A stretch of DNA of 64,000 nucleotides from Streptomyces sp. NBC_01217 (GTDB lineage Bacteria > Actinomycetota > Actinomycetes > Streptomycetales > Streptomycetaceae). The stretch lies in assembly GCF_035994185.1 (NCBI RefSeq), contig NZ_CP108538.1, forward strand, positions 4,503,501 to 4,567,500, read 5' to 3'. Under the pieces are notes generated by a model that was not told the origin of the DNA, searched no databases, and worked only from the letters and a program-made list of their open reading frames with translations. Made by a program: the position numbers and the translations under genes. How positions within the stretch are numbered: position 1 is the stretch's first letter; every line of letters starts with the position of its first letter. Positions 25,485-34,573 of the stretch are shown here, one piece after another.

Positions 25485-25886
25485 TCACGACGTCCCACCT
25501 CCGGCGGCGGCGAGCACTTCGCGGAGAGGGTCAGCGAGCACGGCCTGTTCGTCGGGAGCGTCGAGGAACCGCGACCCGTACGCGCGGCGCACCGCGCGGC
25601 GGGCGTCCTGGTGGCGGTCGAGCTCCGGGTAGTACGGCGATCGGTCGAGCACGTCATAGCCGTGCTGGGTGAGCACGTCGGCGATGAGCGACCGGATCTG
25701 TACGGGGTGGAGAGTGGAGAGGCCGGTCTCCACCGGCGCCGCGAGGAGTGCGCGGATCAACTCGGTCGCACTGAGCCGGGGGTTGAGGGGCACGCTGAGC
25801 CGGTGGACTCCGTCCCGGCTGGGGGTGGCGGCTCCTCGGCGGCTCGGCGTCCTGGTGGTGCTGCGGTCTTCTGTCGTCTCGTCCAT
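25485..25886 (-). CDS. hypothetical protein, ICE backbone
   Basis: A 133-residue protein from ATG 25886. After an Arg/Thr-rich start it shows PLNPRLSATELIRALLAAP, TGLSTLHPVQIRSLIADVLTQHGYDVL and SPYYPELDRHQDARRAVRRAYGSRFL. It is soluble and mainly helical, without Cys clusters. The next gene upstream ends 44 bp away on the same strand. Family not recognised; orientation and position put it with the minus-strand ICE genes. Confidence 0.6.
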   Translation of the reverse strand: MDETTEDRSTTRTPSRRGAATPSRDGVHRLSVPLNPRLSATELIRALLAAPVETGLSTLHPVQIRSLIADVLTQHGYDVLDRSPYYPELDRHQDARRAVRRAYGSRFLDAPDEQAVLADPLREVLAAAGGGTS

Positions 25887-25930
25887 CGTGCTGGCCTTCG
25901 ATGACTCGGGATGCTGGCGGGTGGCGGGTG

Positions 25931-26356
25931 TCAGAACAGGGCGTGTTCGGCGCGGGCAGCGGCCGTGCGAAACGCGCGGGCGACGTCGGCGGCGGTGCGG
26001 CCGGGCTCGGCGCTCCATCGGTCGATGACCTTGCCGTGCAGGGCCTTGGCGGCGGGCTCGTCGGCGTCGACGGGGTGACCTGTGAGGGTTTCCGCGAGGA
26101 TGGCGAACGCCTGGTCGCGGGCACGGTCGATGCGGTCCCAGTCGTACGTCCGGCCGGCGGCTCCCCGCCCGTGGCCGGCGGCGACTTCGAGGGCGCCGCG
26201 CGGCCAGCACGGCAGCGTGGCCGTACGGCCGGGACCGGCGAACAGGCGCGGGCCCAGGTGGAGCCCGACGTGTTCGATGTGGCGGGCGGCCCATTCCAGG
26301 ATTCCGGCCGAGGTGTCCGCGATGACGACGCTTTCGGGGCTGTAGCGGATCGGCAT
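25931..26356 (-). CDS. DUF6197-like protein (paralogue 1)
   Basis: A 141-residue protein with ILEWAARHIEHVGLHLGP near residues 19-36, then a Cys/Trp segment PCWPRGALEVAAG and the end VARAFRTAAARA. A second gene at 41606-42076 has the same layout (AANHIERVGLYQGDHLW ... LHAWERGVRSV), and both fit the DUF6197 proteins of Streptomyces ICEs and phages by pattern. Function unknown. The pair is one of the internal duplications of this element. Confidence 0.6.
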   Translation of the reverse strand: MPIRYSPESVVIADTSAGILEWAARHIEHVGLHLGPRLFAGPGRTATLPCWPRGALEVAAGHGRGAAGRTYDWDRIDRARDQAFAILAETLTGHPVDADEPAAKALHGKVIDRWSAEPGRTAADVARAFRTAAARAEHALF

Positions 26357-26416
26357 GGTGGTGTCCGTTTCGGGGAGCCGGGGGGCGGCGGCGAGGCGCC
26401 GCCCCCCGGGGTCGGT

Positions 26417-27066
26417 CTACTGCTGGTAGGCGGGGATCAGTTCGCGGACCCGGTCCCTGCCGATGCATCCGCCCTCGTGACGGTGCGGGCTGGGCGGCTC
26501 TCCATTGCGCCCGCGCAAGTGCGACCAGAACTTCGGGCCTTCCCATGGGCACAACTCGCAGGAGAGAAACCAGTATCGGAGCCTGGGAACCCCGTGAGCA
26601 CTGCCCGCCAGTGGTGGGCCGCGAGTCCCGCGAAGGCCGTCTGCGCGCTCTTGATGTTGCGATCGGTAGCGGGCATCCGTGGGTGCAGGAGAGGCACCGG
26701 CCCGCACAGCGGCATGGGAGCCTCGGCGAGCACCTGTTCAAGGGGGACGGCCGCGATCCGACCGGCGGCGTACTCCTCTGCGAGATGGGCGGCGGCCATG
26801 TCTGTGCCGGGTGTGCCCTTCGGCGGGCGACGGAGGTTGCGTTCGCCCGCGCTGGTGATGACGAGCCAGTCTCGATGCCAGCGGTAGGCGCGGCCGATGA
26901 CCCGGTCTTCGCCAACGATCACGGGGTATCGGCACTGGATGTCGGGGGCGCCGACGCGGTAGGTCGGGACGGTGGTGGTGCCCTCGGTCGCAGGGAGGAT
27001 GAGCCTGTCCGCTTCGGTGTGGGGGACGGTGGCGGTCGCGGGTCGTTCGAGGAGTTGCGTGGTCAT
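26417..27066 (-). pseudogene. ICE protein with apparent frameshift near 26590
   Basis: The ATG at 27066 opens a frame (MTTQLLERPATATVPHTEAD) that is well behaved to about LAAHHWRAVLTG. Beyond GGGGTTCCC near 26590 this frame becomes low-quality (GSDTGFSPASCAHG), while the neighbouring frame reads PRLRYWFLSCELCPWEGPKFW and on to HEGGCIGRDRVRELIPAYQQ, a plausible Cys/His zinc-binding end stopping at 26417. A single indel therefore seems to have disrupted a gene of about 215 codons, unless it is a sequencing error. The start lies 14 nt after a CTCTCACCAG element and overlaps the DUF3560 stop. Confidence 0.6.
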
Positions 27067-28580
27067 GGTGGTGCCCTGTTCTGGTGAGAGGGGCCCGCCC
27101 GGCGCGCTCGGCCGCCGGGGCGGGCGGGGGCGTGGTTACGCGGCCTCGGCGGGGCCTGCGGGGCGGCGGTCCAATCACGGCGCGGGGTGACGCCCAGGTC
27201 CGAAAGGACCAGGTCGAGACTCCCGTTGTCGGGCACCCATTCCCAGTCGGCGCCTTCGGTGCCGGGCCGGTCGGTCCAGGTGAGCATGTAGGAGCGGCCG
27301 GAGGTCCGGGGGTCGCCGCACACGGCCTGTGCCTCGCGGCGGGTCATCGCCCACAGAGCGCGCTTGCGGGAGCGGCGGGAGTTCTTCGAGGCGATGAGCA
27401 CCAGCACCATGCCCTCCCGCCGGTCCGCCCCGGCGGCGGGGGCCGACGCGGGGATCGGCCTCCCTTCGGGGGCGTGGTGGCAATGAGCGCAGCGGCGTAC
27501 TTCCGCGTGCCACTGGCTGGAGTGGCACATGGGGCACGTCTTGGCCGCTGGTACCGGCTCCTTGATCGGCGGGGACTGCTCGGCCTGCTCCTGGTTTTCG
27601 GCGGCCTCGGCCTGGGGCGGCTGCTGCATCTCGACGGCGCTCTTGCGCCCGGATACGTCGTCGTAGGGGGCGGTCCAGGTCCAGTCGTCGTGCCGGTTGC
27701 CCGTGGCGCGGACGATGCGCTTGCCGGTGCCGTTGTGGATGTGCGGGATGGTCACCGACTTCGGGTTGACCCGCAGGACCTCGTACCAGGTGCTGCGGTA
27801 GAGAACGAAGTCCCCGCGGGTGAAGTCGGCCTTCGACCAGACCTTGACGCCTTCGGCCTCGGCGTCCTTGATGATCTGCTGCCAGTGCTCGATCTCTTCG
27901 GTCAGTTCCTCGTGCCGGATCGTCAGCTCGGGGTCGTTGGGGTTGCGGGAGTAGCCCTTGGCGGACTCGCCGCGCTGCCACTTCTCGACGGCACGGAGGT
28001 CGGCCCGCAGCTTGTCGAGACGGCGAAGTGTGCGGCCGGGGTCCTTCTTGAACCGCTCGTAGTTGGCGGCGGCCTGCGCCCGGCCGGTCCAGTGGTCGGC
28101 ACGGTCGCGCTCACCGATGCTCTTGCGCATCGCGTTGTCCATCCGCGCGTGATCGCGGCGAGCGCGGCCCTCGGAGTGGTGTCCGATGAGGATGGGTTGG
28201 CCACCGGCGAACCGCTCGGATATCTCGTGGCTCGACTTCCACGCGGCCTCGGAGTTCCGGGCGGCGGTGTCGGCGTATCCGCCGAACCTCTCCGCCCGGC
28301 CTTCGGCCTTCTCTTCCCGCTCCCTCTCCGCTTCGGAGAACGAGCGGCGGTCGGCGTTGTCGATGGTCAACGTGACCTCGAAGCCCGCGTCTCGGAGACG
28401 CTTGGCGAGGAGTTCGAGCGAGGGGGTGTAGGTGGCGTGGTCACGGCTGTGCGGGAGGTACCAGCAGTCAAGGTTCCTGCTCCAGCGGAAAGGCTGGCGC
28501 TGGGTGCGGCCGTACTCGCGGAGTCGCAGGATTTCGGCCGATCCGTCGCCCCGACTCGTGCCCTCGATCAGGGTGCGCTT
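27063..28580 (-). pseudogene. DUF3560 gene, 3' part (5' end removed by transposon)
   Basis: Reading from about 28580 the frame gives RTLIEGTSRGDGSAEILRL, then DAGFEVTLTIDNADRRSFSEAE, a long charged coiled coil, QPILIGHHSEGRARRDHARM and GVKVWSKADFTRGDFVLYRSTWYEVLRVNPKSVTIP. This is the DUF3560 family layout of actinobacterial ICEs and plasmids. After a Pro-rich linker a CPMCH...CAHCH zinc pair follows. A TGA in frame lies just upstream of the junction and no proper start remains. The missing first residues are found at 34215-34253. Confidence 0.82.
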
Positions 28581-28870
28581 CTGTATGGCTACTCATTCGT
28601 AGGCGCTGGATGGGGCTGACTTGTACCTGGTCATGCGGGTGGCAGGGGTGGCGGGGCGGTGCGACACGTGTCGCGCACGTACCCGACGTCCCATCAGTGC
28701 CCTGTATGCCACGGCGTGAGCAGGAACGCCCACAGGGGCCGGGAGAGGGCGGTCTTGGGGCTGCAAACGGACCGGCGTGGTGTGTTGAGCCTGCTCGTTG
28801 GACAAGGTGAATCCGATGTCTTAGGGGCGTTCCTAAACGGGACGTTGCCGGAGCGACGGAGGGGGAACAC

Positions 28871-29863
28871 ATGACCGGGTTGGACTTTCCGCCAACGCGT
28901 ATGGCTGGTCGGGGGCATGGCTGGTACCGGGGTGACTGTCACGTGCATTCGGTTGCGTCAGACGGTGGCGAGCTGACGCCGGGGCAGCTTGCGGCCAGTG
29001 CCCGTGTGCTGGGGTTGGATTTCCTAGCGACCACAGAGCACAAGTCTGCAGATACTCATGGCGCCTGGGGCCAGCACGTGGGCGACGATCTGCTGGTGAT
29101 TCTGGGTGAAGAGGTCACGACCCGGAGTGGGCACTGGCTTGCGCTCGGTCTCCCCCCAGGGCAGGTGGTCGACTGGCGGTATGGCGTTCGGGACGGGATG
29201 GTGGGCCGGTATCTGGATCAGGTCCATCGGGCCGATGGGCTGTGTGTGGCGGCTCATCCACACGCGCCCTACGCCTCGGGCACGTTCATGTATCCGTACC
29301 AGGGGTTCGACGTTGTTGAGGTGTGGAACGGGCCGTGGAGCTCTGACTTGCCCTGGCAGGCCGACAACGAGGTAGCCCTGGCCGAATGGGGTCGCAGCCT
29401 AGCTGCGGACATCCACCAAGGGCAGTGGCGGCCTGCGATGGGTAACAGTGACACTCATTTGGAGGACCAGCTAGGTGTCCCCCATACCGTCGTACTGGCC
29501 GAGGAGCTGAGTACTTATGCGGTCCTGGCTGGCATCCGTGCTGGTCGGAGCTGGGTCGCCGAATCCGCCGCAGTTGAGCTGTCGTTCACAGTCTCTGCTG
29601 GTGGTCACAGCGCCGGGATCGGTGAGCGATTGAAGGCCGGTGACGAGCCGGCCTTGGTGCGCGTAGGAGTACGAGGTGTGCCCTCCGGCATTGTCACCTT
29701 CCACACAGAGCAAGGAAGGGTGCACCGCGCGTCCTTGCCCGACTCGGGATCCGGCGTTGTGGAGTGGCGCACCAGCGCGGACGAGTCGGCGTTCGTCCGT
29801 GTTGAGGTACGCCATCCCATAGGGCAGATGGCGGCTCTGAGTAACCCGATCGTTTTGACCTGA
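28871..29863 (+). CDS. PHP/CehA-McbA-type metallohydrolase (transposon cargo)
   Basis: A 330-residue protein. The PHP metal motif YRGDCHVHSVASDGGELTPGQLA is near residue 20, LDFLATTEHKS follows, and AAHPHAPYASG and MGNSDTHLED supply further ligands. This is the pattern of CehA/McbA-type esterases, which hydrolyse phospho- or carboxyl esters. The last 100 residues are a beta-rich domain. No signal peptide. It is the only non-recombinase gene of the Tn554-like unit and is divergent from tnpC. Substrate unknown. Confidence 0.82.
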   Translation: MTGLDFPPTRMAGRGHGWYRGDCHVHSVASDGGELTPGQLAASARVLGLDFLATTEHKSADTHGAWGQHVGDDLLVILGEEVTTRSGHWLALGLPPGQVVDWRYGVRDGMVGRYLDQVHRADGLCVAAHPHAPYASGTFMYPYQGFDVVEVWNGPWSSDLPWQADNEVALAEWGRSLAADIHQGQWRPAMGNSDTHLEDQLGVPHTVVLAEELSTYAVLAGIRAGRSWVAESAAVELSFTVSAGGHSAGIGERLKAGDEPALVRVGVRGVPSGIVTFHTEQGRVHRASLPDSGSGVVEWRTSADESAFVRVEVRHPIGQMAALSNPIVLT

Positions 29864-29901
29864 ACCCATGGCGCTGACGTCTTCACGCTGCTTGACGTCC
29901 A

Positions 29902-30441
29902 TCAAGGTTGGCCCTTCGAGATGTTGAAGCTGGCCATGAGTTGTCGGTTCGTGGCGCGGGCGGCGTCGAGGTCGTCGTCGCGGTCGGCGAGTTGTTGCCG
30001 TAGCTCGGCGATGTGCTGTTCGAGCTGGTTGACGTGTTTCTGCAAGGCGCCATGATCGGGAGGTCCGCCGAGGCCGGCTTGTTGCCAGACCTGCTCGCCG
30101 AGGGCTTCGGTGAGACGCTGTTCGAGGTGGCGGATGTGGGTGTCCTGGCGGCGGATGCGGTCGGTGAGGTTCGCGATGTCGGCGAGGAGGGACTGCTTGC
30201 TCGCGCTGGGACCGGTGACGGTGCCCGGCAGTGGTGCGGTGGCAGCGCGTGCAGTGACGGCGGCGTGCAGGTCCGGGTGCCGGTAGATGAGACTGCGGTG
30301 CACTCCGGCGGCCCGTGAGACAGCGGAGACGGTGATCTCCGCGCCGTGGGTGGTGAGGTGGTCGATTGCGGACATGACCATGGTGCGGCGGCGTTCGCTG
30401 TCCTGGCGCCGGGCGTCGGTGAGGCACTTTGCGCTGTTCAT
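29902..30441 (-). CDS. DUF6262/TnpC-like protein
   Basis: A 179-residue protein starting MNSAKCLTDARRQDSERRR, with a TetR-like helix-turn-helix segment (ITVSAVSRAAGVHRSLIYRHPDL, residues about 36-58) and a long C-terminal coiled coil rich in Leu/Gln/Arg. This is the layout of TnpC proteins of Tn554-family elements, which help orientation and efficiency of transposition. ATG 30441 overlaps the stop of the larger recombinase (ATGA). Confidence 0.82.
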   Translation of the reverse strand: MNSAKCLTDARRQDSERRRTMVMSAIDHLTTHGAEITVSAVSRAAGVHRSLIYRHPDLHAAVTARAATAPLPGTVTGPSASKQSLLADIANLTDRIRRQDTHIRHLEQRLTEALGEQVWQQAGLGGPPDHGALQKHVNQLEQHIAELRQQLADRDDDLDAARATNRQLMASFNISKGQP

Positions 30442-32915
30442 GGGCGGTGTTCGTTCCTGGTCTGGTCGATGAAGGAGCCGATGACGGGCATGCCGAGGTC
30501 GACGACCTGGCGGGTGCGGCGCAACGTGGTGGCGGCTTCCCTGATCTGTTCGCGGTCCTCGTCGGTGAGGTCGTCCATGGAGTCCTCGACGCGATGGATG
30601 AGCTGGCGGAGCTTGCTGATCTCGGTGTCGGATGGGGCTGCTTCGGTGCGGGCCCACGGGTCGAGTTCCCCTGCGGCCAGGACGCGTTCGCGGTCACGCA
30701 GGAGCGTGTTGAGGTAGTCCTTCAGTTCCGGCAGATAGGAGGCGTCGGTGCGGAAGTGGCCGCAGCCCAGGCAGCGGAACCGGAAAGGACAGGCGTGGCC
30801 GCCGGCCTTGACGTTGCTGGGTTCCATGCAGATCCCGAAGGGCACGGAGACCTGCCCGATCCGCAGCCGGACATGTTCGCCGTCGAGAGCGCCCTGGATG
30901 CGCTGCCAGGTGCGCTGGCCGTTGCGGTCGAACTGGTGGGCCGCCACTCGCTCGACCGCCTGACGCATGCGCTTGCCCGTAATGCGGTAGTAAATCTGAG
31001 TTGTCCGCATGGAGCGATGGCCCATCAAATCGCGCAGCACGTCAGGTGGGACGCCAGCGTCCGCATGTCGTTGGGCATAGCTGTGCCGGTAGGCGTAGGC
31101 GTAGATGGCCGCCTTGTTGAATTCGATGTCGCCGTCGGCCAGCAGCGGGGGCAGGGAATCGACCCAGACCCGGTGGAGGGAAGTGAGGGACGCTTCGGTC
31201 AGGCAGCGGGTGCCGGTGGGGCTGCGTTTCGGGGCGGGCAGCAGGGCGAGTTCGCCGAGCGGGGTGTCGGGGAAACGGTCCTGGACGAGGCGTTGTTGGG
31301 TGCGTACGACGTCTGCGGTGGCGTCCGCGATCGGCAGGCGGCGGCCGGGCCGGTTGTTCTTGTAGTCGTGGTAGATGAGGATGCTCTTGCCGTCGGCGCT
31401 GGTGGCGAGGCAGTCCCAGGGAAGACGGCAGATCTCTTCTGGGCGGCGGCCGGTGTCGATCAGGAGCTCGGTGGCGACGCGGAATGAAGGGCCGGAGCGG
31501 GCCTCCAGTTCCGGCAGGGCCTGGCAGAGCTGCGAAAGCACGCGGTCGGGCAGGGCCCGGCCGGGCTCGTCGTCGTCCGCTGGGCGGGGGATGTCCTCGG
31601 CGAGGAAGGTGAACTCCGGCGGCAGGGTTCTGGTGATGTCGCCGGGCATCCGCTTGCCCCGGTTGCGCAGGTCGTTGATGACGCGTTTGACGTTGCGGCA
31701 GTCGTTGATCCGCATGTAGAGGGTGATCTTGCCGATGCTCGTGAGGTAGGCGAGGCGGTTGAGGAAGCAGATGGCATCCTCTCGGCCGAGCCGGGCGGGG
31801 ATGTCTCCGCGATCATCGGTGCGGTGCAGGCGCAGGCTCTCGGAGAGCCTGGTCATGCTGGCCACGTAGCCCTGCATGACGGAGCCGACCGATTTGCCGC
31901 GGCGGCGCGGCATTTCCTCGCTGACCCAGTACTTGACCACCTCGCGCAGCCAGGGCTGGGTGATCTTGCTGAAGTCGATGGTCTGGTTGCCCTGTCCGAA
32001 GACGGCGGCGTTCCAGGTGTCCTTGTGCCGTTCGGTCTCGGGATCGGAGGCGGCCAGGCGGGCGGCCTTGACGATGGTGGACCGCAGTGTGTCGATGCCG
32101 CGGATCGGGATGACCAGGTCCTCAAGGGTGCTGGCCTGCTGAGTGCGGGCGTGGGTGCAGAGCAGTCGCAGACGGAACATCTCGGTGATGTTCCCGGCTC
32201 GGTAGCGTTCCTGGAGGCCGATCAGGATCTCCGCGACGGCGCGGGGCGACAGGCCGCGCAGGTCGACCCGGCGGGCATCCCGTCGGGCGGGAACGCTCCG
32301 CAGCCAGTTCTCCAGATCGATTTGGGTGTCGGGGTTCTTGCGGCGCTGGGCCTGGAGCCGCTTGGTGTGTGGGAGACAGAGCCCCTCTGCCGTTTGGGTG
32401 GTGTAGCGGCGCCAGTCGCATAGGGCGACCCGGCAGAGGCCGGGGTGCGGGTAGGCGGTCAGGTCCGTGCGGGCGGTGAACTCCGCCAGGCTCTGGCCGC
32501 TTTGCTGGTAGGGCCACAGATGGGCGGTGCAGACCTTCGTCCGTGCGTTCTTGGCGGGCCTTTCGCAGTGGTGGACCGCGCAGATCGTCTCGTCCCATTC
32601 CTTGACTTCGCGGCGGTGCACTGCCTGAAACTCCTCCTTGGCCAGCCCGCTGGCCTTCCAGGTTTTGATGCAGGCGTAGCACCACGTCCTGCGGTGGGCG
32701 ATCACGGTGCCGCAGCCCATGATGGTGCAAACCCGGTAGCCGACCAGCGGGTCCTCGCTGGGAGGACGCCAGCACTGCTTGTCTTCGATCCAGCCGATCT
32801 TCGTCAGGAAGTCGGTGTCCAGCTGGGCCCGCAGCCGCTTGGTGACCGACTCGTCGGCGTCTTCGGCCGGCTCGGCGACGAGCGGGGCAGCCTCGGCGGT
32901 GTGGGCCATGGTCAT
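30438..32915 (-). CDS. TnpB-like tyrosine recombinase (large)
   Basis: An 825-residue tyrosine recombinase. The N-terminal 250 residues hold Cys/His clusters (CTIMGCGTVIAHRRTWCYACI; CRVALCDWRR...CLPHTKRL). The catalytic domain shows LLIDTGRRPEEICRLPWDCL (Arg), YAYRHSYAQRHADAGV (His-x-x-Arg-like) and LMGHRSMRTTQIYYRI (Tyr). A C-terminal CPFRFRCLGCGHF zinc finger follows. This corresponds to TnpB of Tn554-type elements though longer than the 630 residues of the prototype. It overlaps both neighbours by four bases. Confidence 0.85.
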   Translation of the reverse strand: MTMAHTAEAAPLVAEPAEDADESVTKRLRAQLDTDFLTKIGWIEDKQCWRPPSEDPLVGYRVCTIMGCGTVIAHRRTWCYACIKTWKASGLAKEEFQAVHRREVKEWDETICAVHHCERPAKNARTKVCTAHLWPYQQSGQSLAEFTARTDLTAYPHPGLCRVALCDWRRYTTQTAEGLCLPHTKRLQAQRRKNPDTQIDLENWLRSVPARRDARRVDLRGLSPRAVAEILIGLQERYRAGNITEMFRLRLLCTHARTQQASTLEDLVIPIRGIDTLRSTIVKAARLAASDPETERHKDTWNAAVFGQGNQTIDFSKITQPWLREVVKYWVSEEMPRRRGKSVGSVMQGYVASMTRLSESLRLHRTDDRGDIPARLGREDAICFLNRLAYLTSIGKITLYMRINDCRNVKRVINDLRNRGKRMPGDITRTLPPEFTFLAEDIPRPADDDEPGRALPDRVLSQLCQALPELEARSGPSFRVATELLIDTGRRPEEICRLPWDCLATSADGKSILIYHDYKNNRPGRRLPIADATADVVRTQQRLVQDRFPDTPLGELALLPAPKRSPTGTRCLTEASLTSLHRVWVDSLPPLLADGDIEFNKAAIYAYAYRHSYAQRHADAGVPPDVLRDLMGHRSMRTTQIYYRITGKRMRQAVERVAAHQFDRNGQRTWQRIQGALDGEHVRLRIGQVSVPFGICMEPSNVKAGGHACPFRFRCLGCGHFRTDASYLPELKDYLNTLLRDRERVLAAGELDPWARTEAAPSDTEISKLRQLIHRVEDSMDDLTDEDREQIREAATTLRRTRQVVDLGMPVIGSFIDQTRNEHRP

Positions 32916-34102
32916 TCTCCTTGTCGGGGCAGGCGGGGGCTGGGGACTCGCTCGACGGCCTCGCGTAGCCGCTGGTGTGAGGGGTGAAGGTAGGGCTGGG
33001 ACGAGAGCGGTGAGGCGTGACCCAACAAGTCAGCCAGTACGTCGAGTTGGCCACCGGCGGCCATGATGTTGTCCGCGAATCCGTGGCGTCCCTGGTGCGG
33101 ACGGATGCGGCGGTCCAGGCGGGCCCGGCGGCTGAGCGAGGTCATCAGTTCGTTGATCGCTCCGAGTCGCATGGGGGCTCCGATGCGGCCGCGGAAGAGG
33201 TTGACCAGCAGGAAGTCGCTGTCGGCGGCTGCGGCGATCCCCGCCCGTTCGATGACGTACTGGTCGTGAGCCTGGATGAGCAGGGCGTCGACCGGGACCG
33301 CTCGGGAGCTGCGGGACTTGGCCCAGGCCCGGTTGCTGTTGTCACGGCGGACGATGTGCAGGTGGCTGCCGGGTACGGGGCAGCCCAGCGAACGCGCGTC
33401 GAGTACGAAGTGCAGGTCGGCGCGGCGCAGGCCAACGAGTTCCCCGCGGCGGATGCCGGCGCGGGCCATCAGCAGCACGATCAGCCGGTCGCGGGCCGAG
33501 CGGCAGGCCCGCACGAGCGCGACGATCTCCTCGTCACTGGCGCGGTCGACCGGGTCGTCCGGCTCGTGCAGACGGTGGCGGACCTTCGCGTAACCGCGGG
33601 GGATGCCGTACTCGCCCCGCACGTCGGCGGGCAGGTCCCGGCTGTCGCCGGTCTCGTAGAGCTGGTCGATCACCCAGGCTGGAGCTGCCCCGCTGCTGAC
33701 GGCGTACTTCAGGAACTCACGGACCGCGGCCAGTACCGCGTTGACCCGGCGCGGCCCGCGAACCGGCTTCGAGCCCGGCCCGTTGAACACCGGCGTCGGC
33801 GTCCCCGTCGGCGACGGGCACCGAGGTGCGTGCCGGAGCCAGACCATGAACATGCCCAGGTGGCGTGCTCCGATCGTCCAGGCCCGACCACTCTCGGCGC
33901 ACCAGCGCAGATACAGGACGGTGGCACCTGCGTATGACTCCGTGGTGGACTCCGCGCTGTCTCGGCCGAATCGCAGATGCCGCAGGAAGCCGTCCGCTGT
34001 CTCGACTACCCGCAGTTCGCCATCCAGGACGGTCCAGTACGCGACTCCGGACGGCAGCTGTACGCGGAACGACCGGAAAGCCGGGAGGAGTTGTGGGCTC
34101 AT
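32912..34102 (-). CDS. TnpA-like tyrosine recombinase
   Basis: A 396-residue site-specific recombinase. An N-terminal SAM-like DNA-binding domain (SAESTTESYAGATVLYLRWCAESGR) precedes a catalytic domain with MARAGIRRGELVGLRRADL (Arg), RPHQGRHGFADNIMAAGG (His/Arg), LLGHASPLSSQPYLHPS (His, Tyr). Size and position first in the operon match TnpA of Tn554. It should make the strand exchanges at the element ends together with the larger recombinase. Confidence 0.88.
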   Translation of the reverse strand: MSPQLLPAFRSFRVQLPSGVAYWTVLDGELRVVETADGFLRHLRFGRDSAESTTESYAGATVLYLRWCAESGRAWTIGARHLGMFMVWLRHAPRCPSPTGTPTPVFNGPGSKPVRGPRRVNAVLAAVREFLKYAVSSGAAPAWVIDQLYETGDSRDLPADVRGEYGIPRGYAKVRHRLHEPDDPVDRASDEEIVALVRACRSARDRLIVLLMARAGIRRGELVGLRRADLHFVLDARSLGCPVPGSHLHIVRRDNSNRAWAKSRSSRAVPVDALLIQAHDQYVIERAGIAAAADSDFLLVNLFRGRIGAPMRLGAINELMTSLSRRARLDRRIRPHQGRHGFADNIMAAGGQLDVLADLLGHASPLSSQPYLHPSHQRLREAVERVPSPRLPRQGE

Positions 34103-34214
34103 GCAATAGGAACGACATCCCCGACGTGCACGACACCCCTACAGCGGCTGTCTCACTCGGCTGAGTAAACCTGCGAACTGCGACAGTGCACGACACACTT
34201 CGCACCCCAACAGA

Positions 34215-34253
34215 AGTTCCTTCTCGGCGGGTGTGGGTGATCTCGATAGTCAC
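34215..34253 (-). pseudogene. DUF3560 gene, 5' fragment
   Basis: GTG 34253 opens VTIEITHTRREGT, the conserved start of DUF3560 proteins, then runs into transposon sequence. Joining it to the frame resuming at about 28580 (TLIEGTSRGDG) restores a normal family N-terminus. It still carries its leader element CTCTCACCAG (complement of 34268-34277) 14 nt upstream of the start. Confidence 0.8.
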
Positions 34254-34277
34254 TGAACTGGTCTTTTCTGGTGAGAG

Positions 34278-34573
34278 TTTGTGGTCCGTCCGCAGGGCGG
34301 ACCTTGCGTTGGCAGCGGCGCTGCACCACAGGCGCGGGCCGTGAGGGACGATCGGCTCGCGGGTCGTCGCGCCCTGCGCGACGACAGGGGCTGTCGCGCC
34401 CCCGCGGGGCGCGTCCGCTGCGGTCCGGTGCCCGTCGTCGGCCGGCGGAGTCGGCCAGCGGCGGTGAACGCACCGGACCTGTCCTGCCGCCCCGAAGGGG
34501 TGTCCGCTTGGGGGTGCTGGGGGCCCGCAGGTCCGGAGGTGTTGCCCTCCCCCGGACCTGCGTGGCCCTGGTG
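34278..34573. other. GC-rich non-coding stretch with hairpins
   Basis: No gene is recognised. GGTCCGTCCGCAGGGCGGACC-like pairing (34283-34303) forms a hairpin, and further GC-rich inverted repeats follow. It separates the DUF3560 leader from the next minus-strand gene and lacks the AT-rich promoter block found in cassettes A-E. It may hold a terminator for the gene at 34574-34996. Confidence 0.4.

Larger units (their letters stand above)
28580..34215. mobile_element. Tn554-like transposon inserted in the DUF3560 gene
   Basis: About 5.6 kb with the Tn554 gene order: two consecutive tyrosine recombinases (TnpA-like 396 aa and TnpB-like 825 aa) followed by a small DUF6262/TnpC protein, all overlapping by ATGA, plus one divergent cargo gene. 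It splits a DUF3560 gene whose two parts read across the element. Junctions lie near CAGAAG at both sides (about 28578-28584 and 34210-34216). Inside the right end GTGCACGACAC occurs twice (near 34130 and 34184); inside the left end GCGACACGTGTCGC is a perfect palindrome (28661-28674). Confidence 0.8.
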
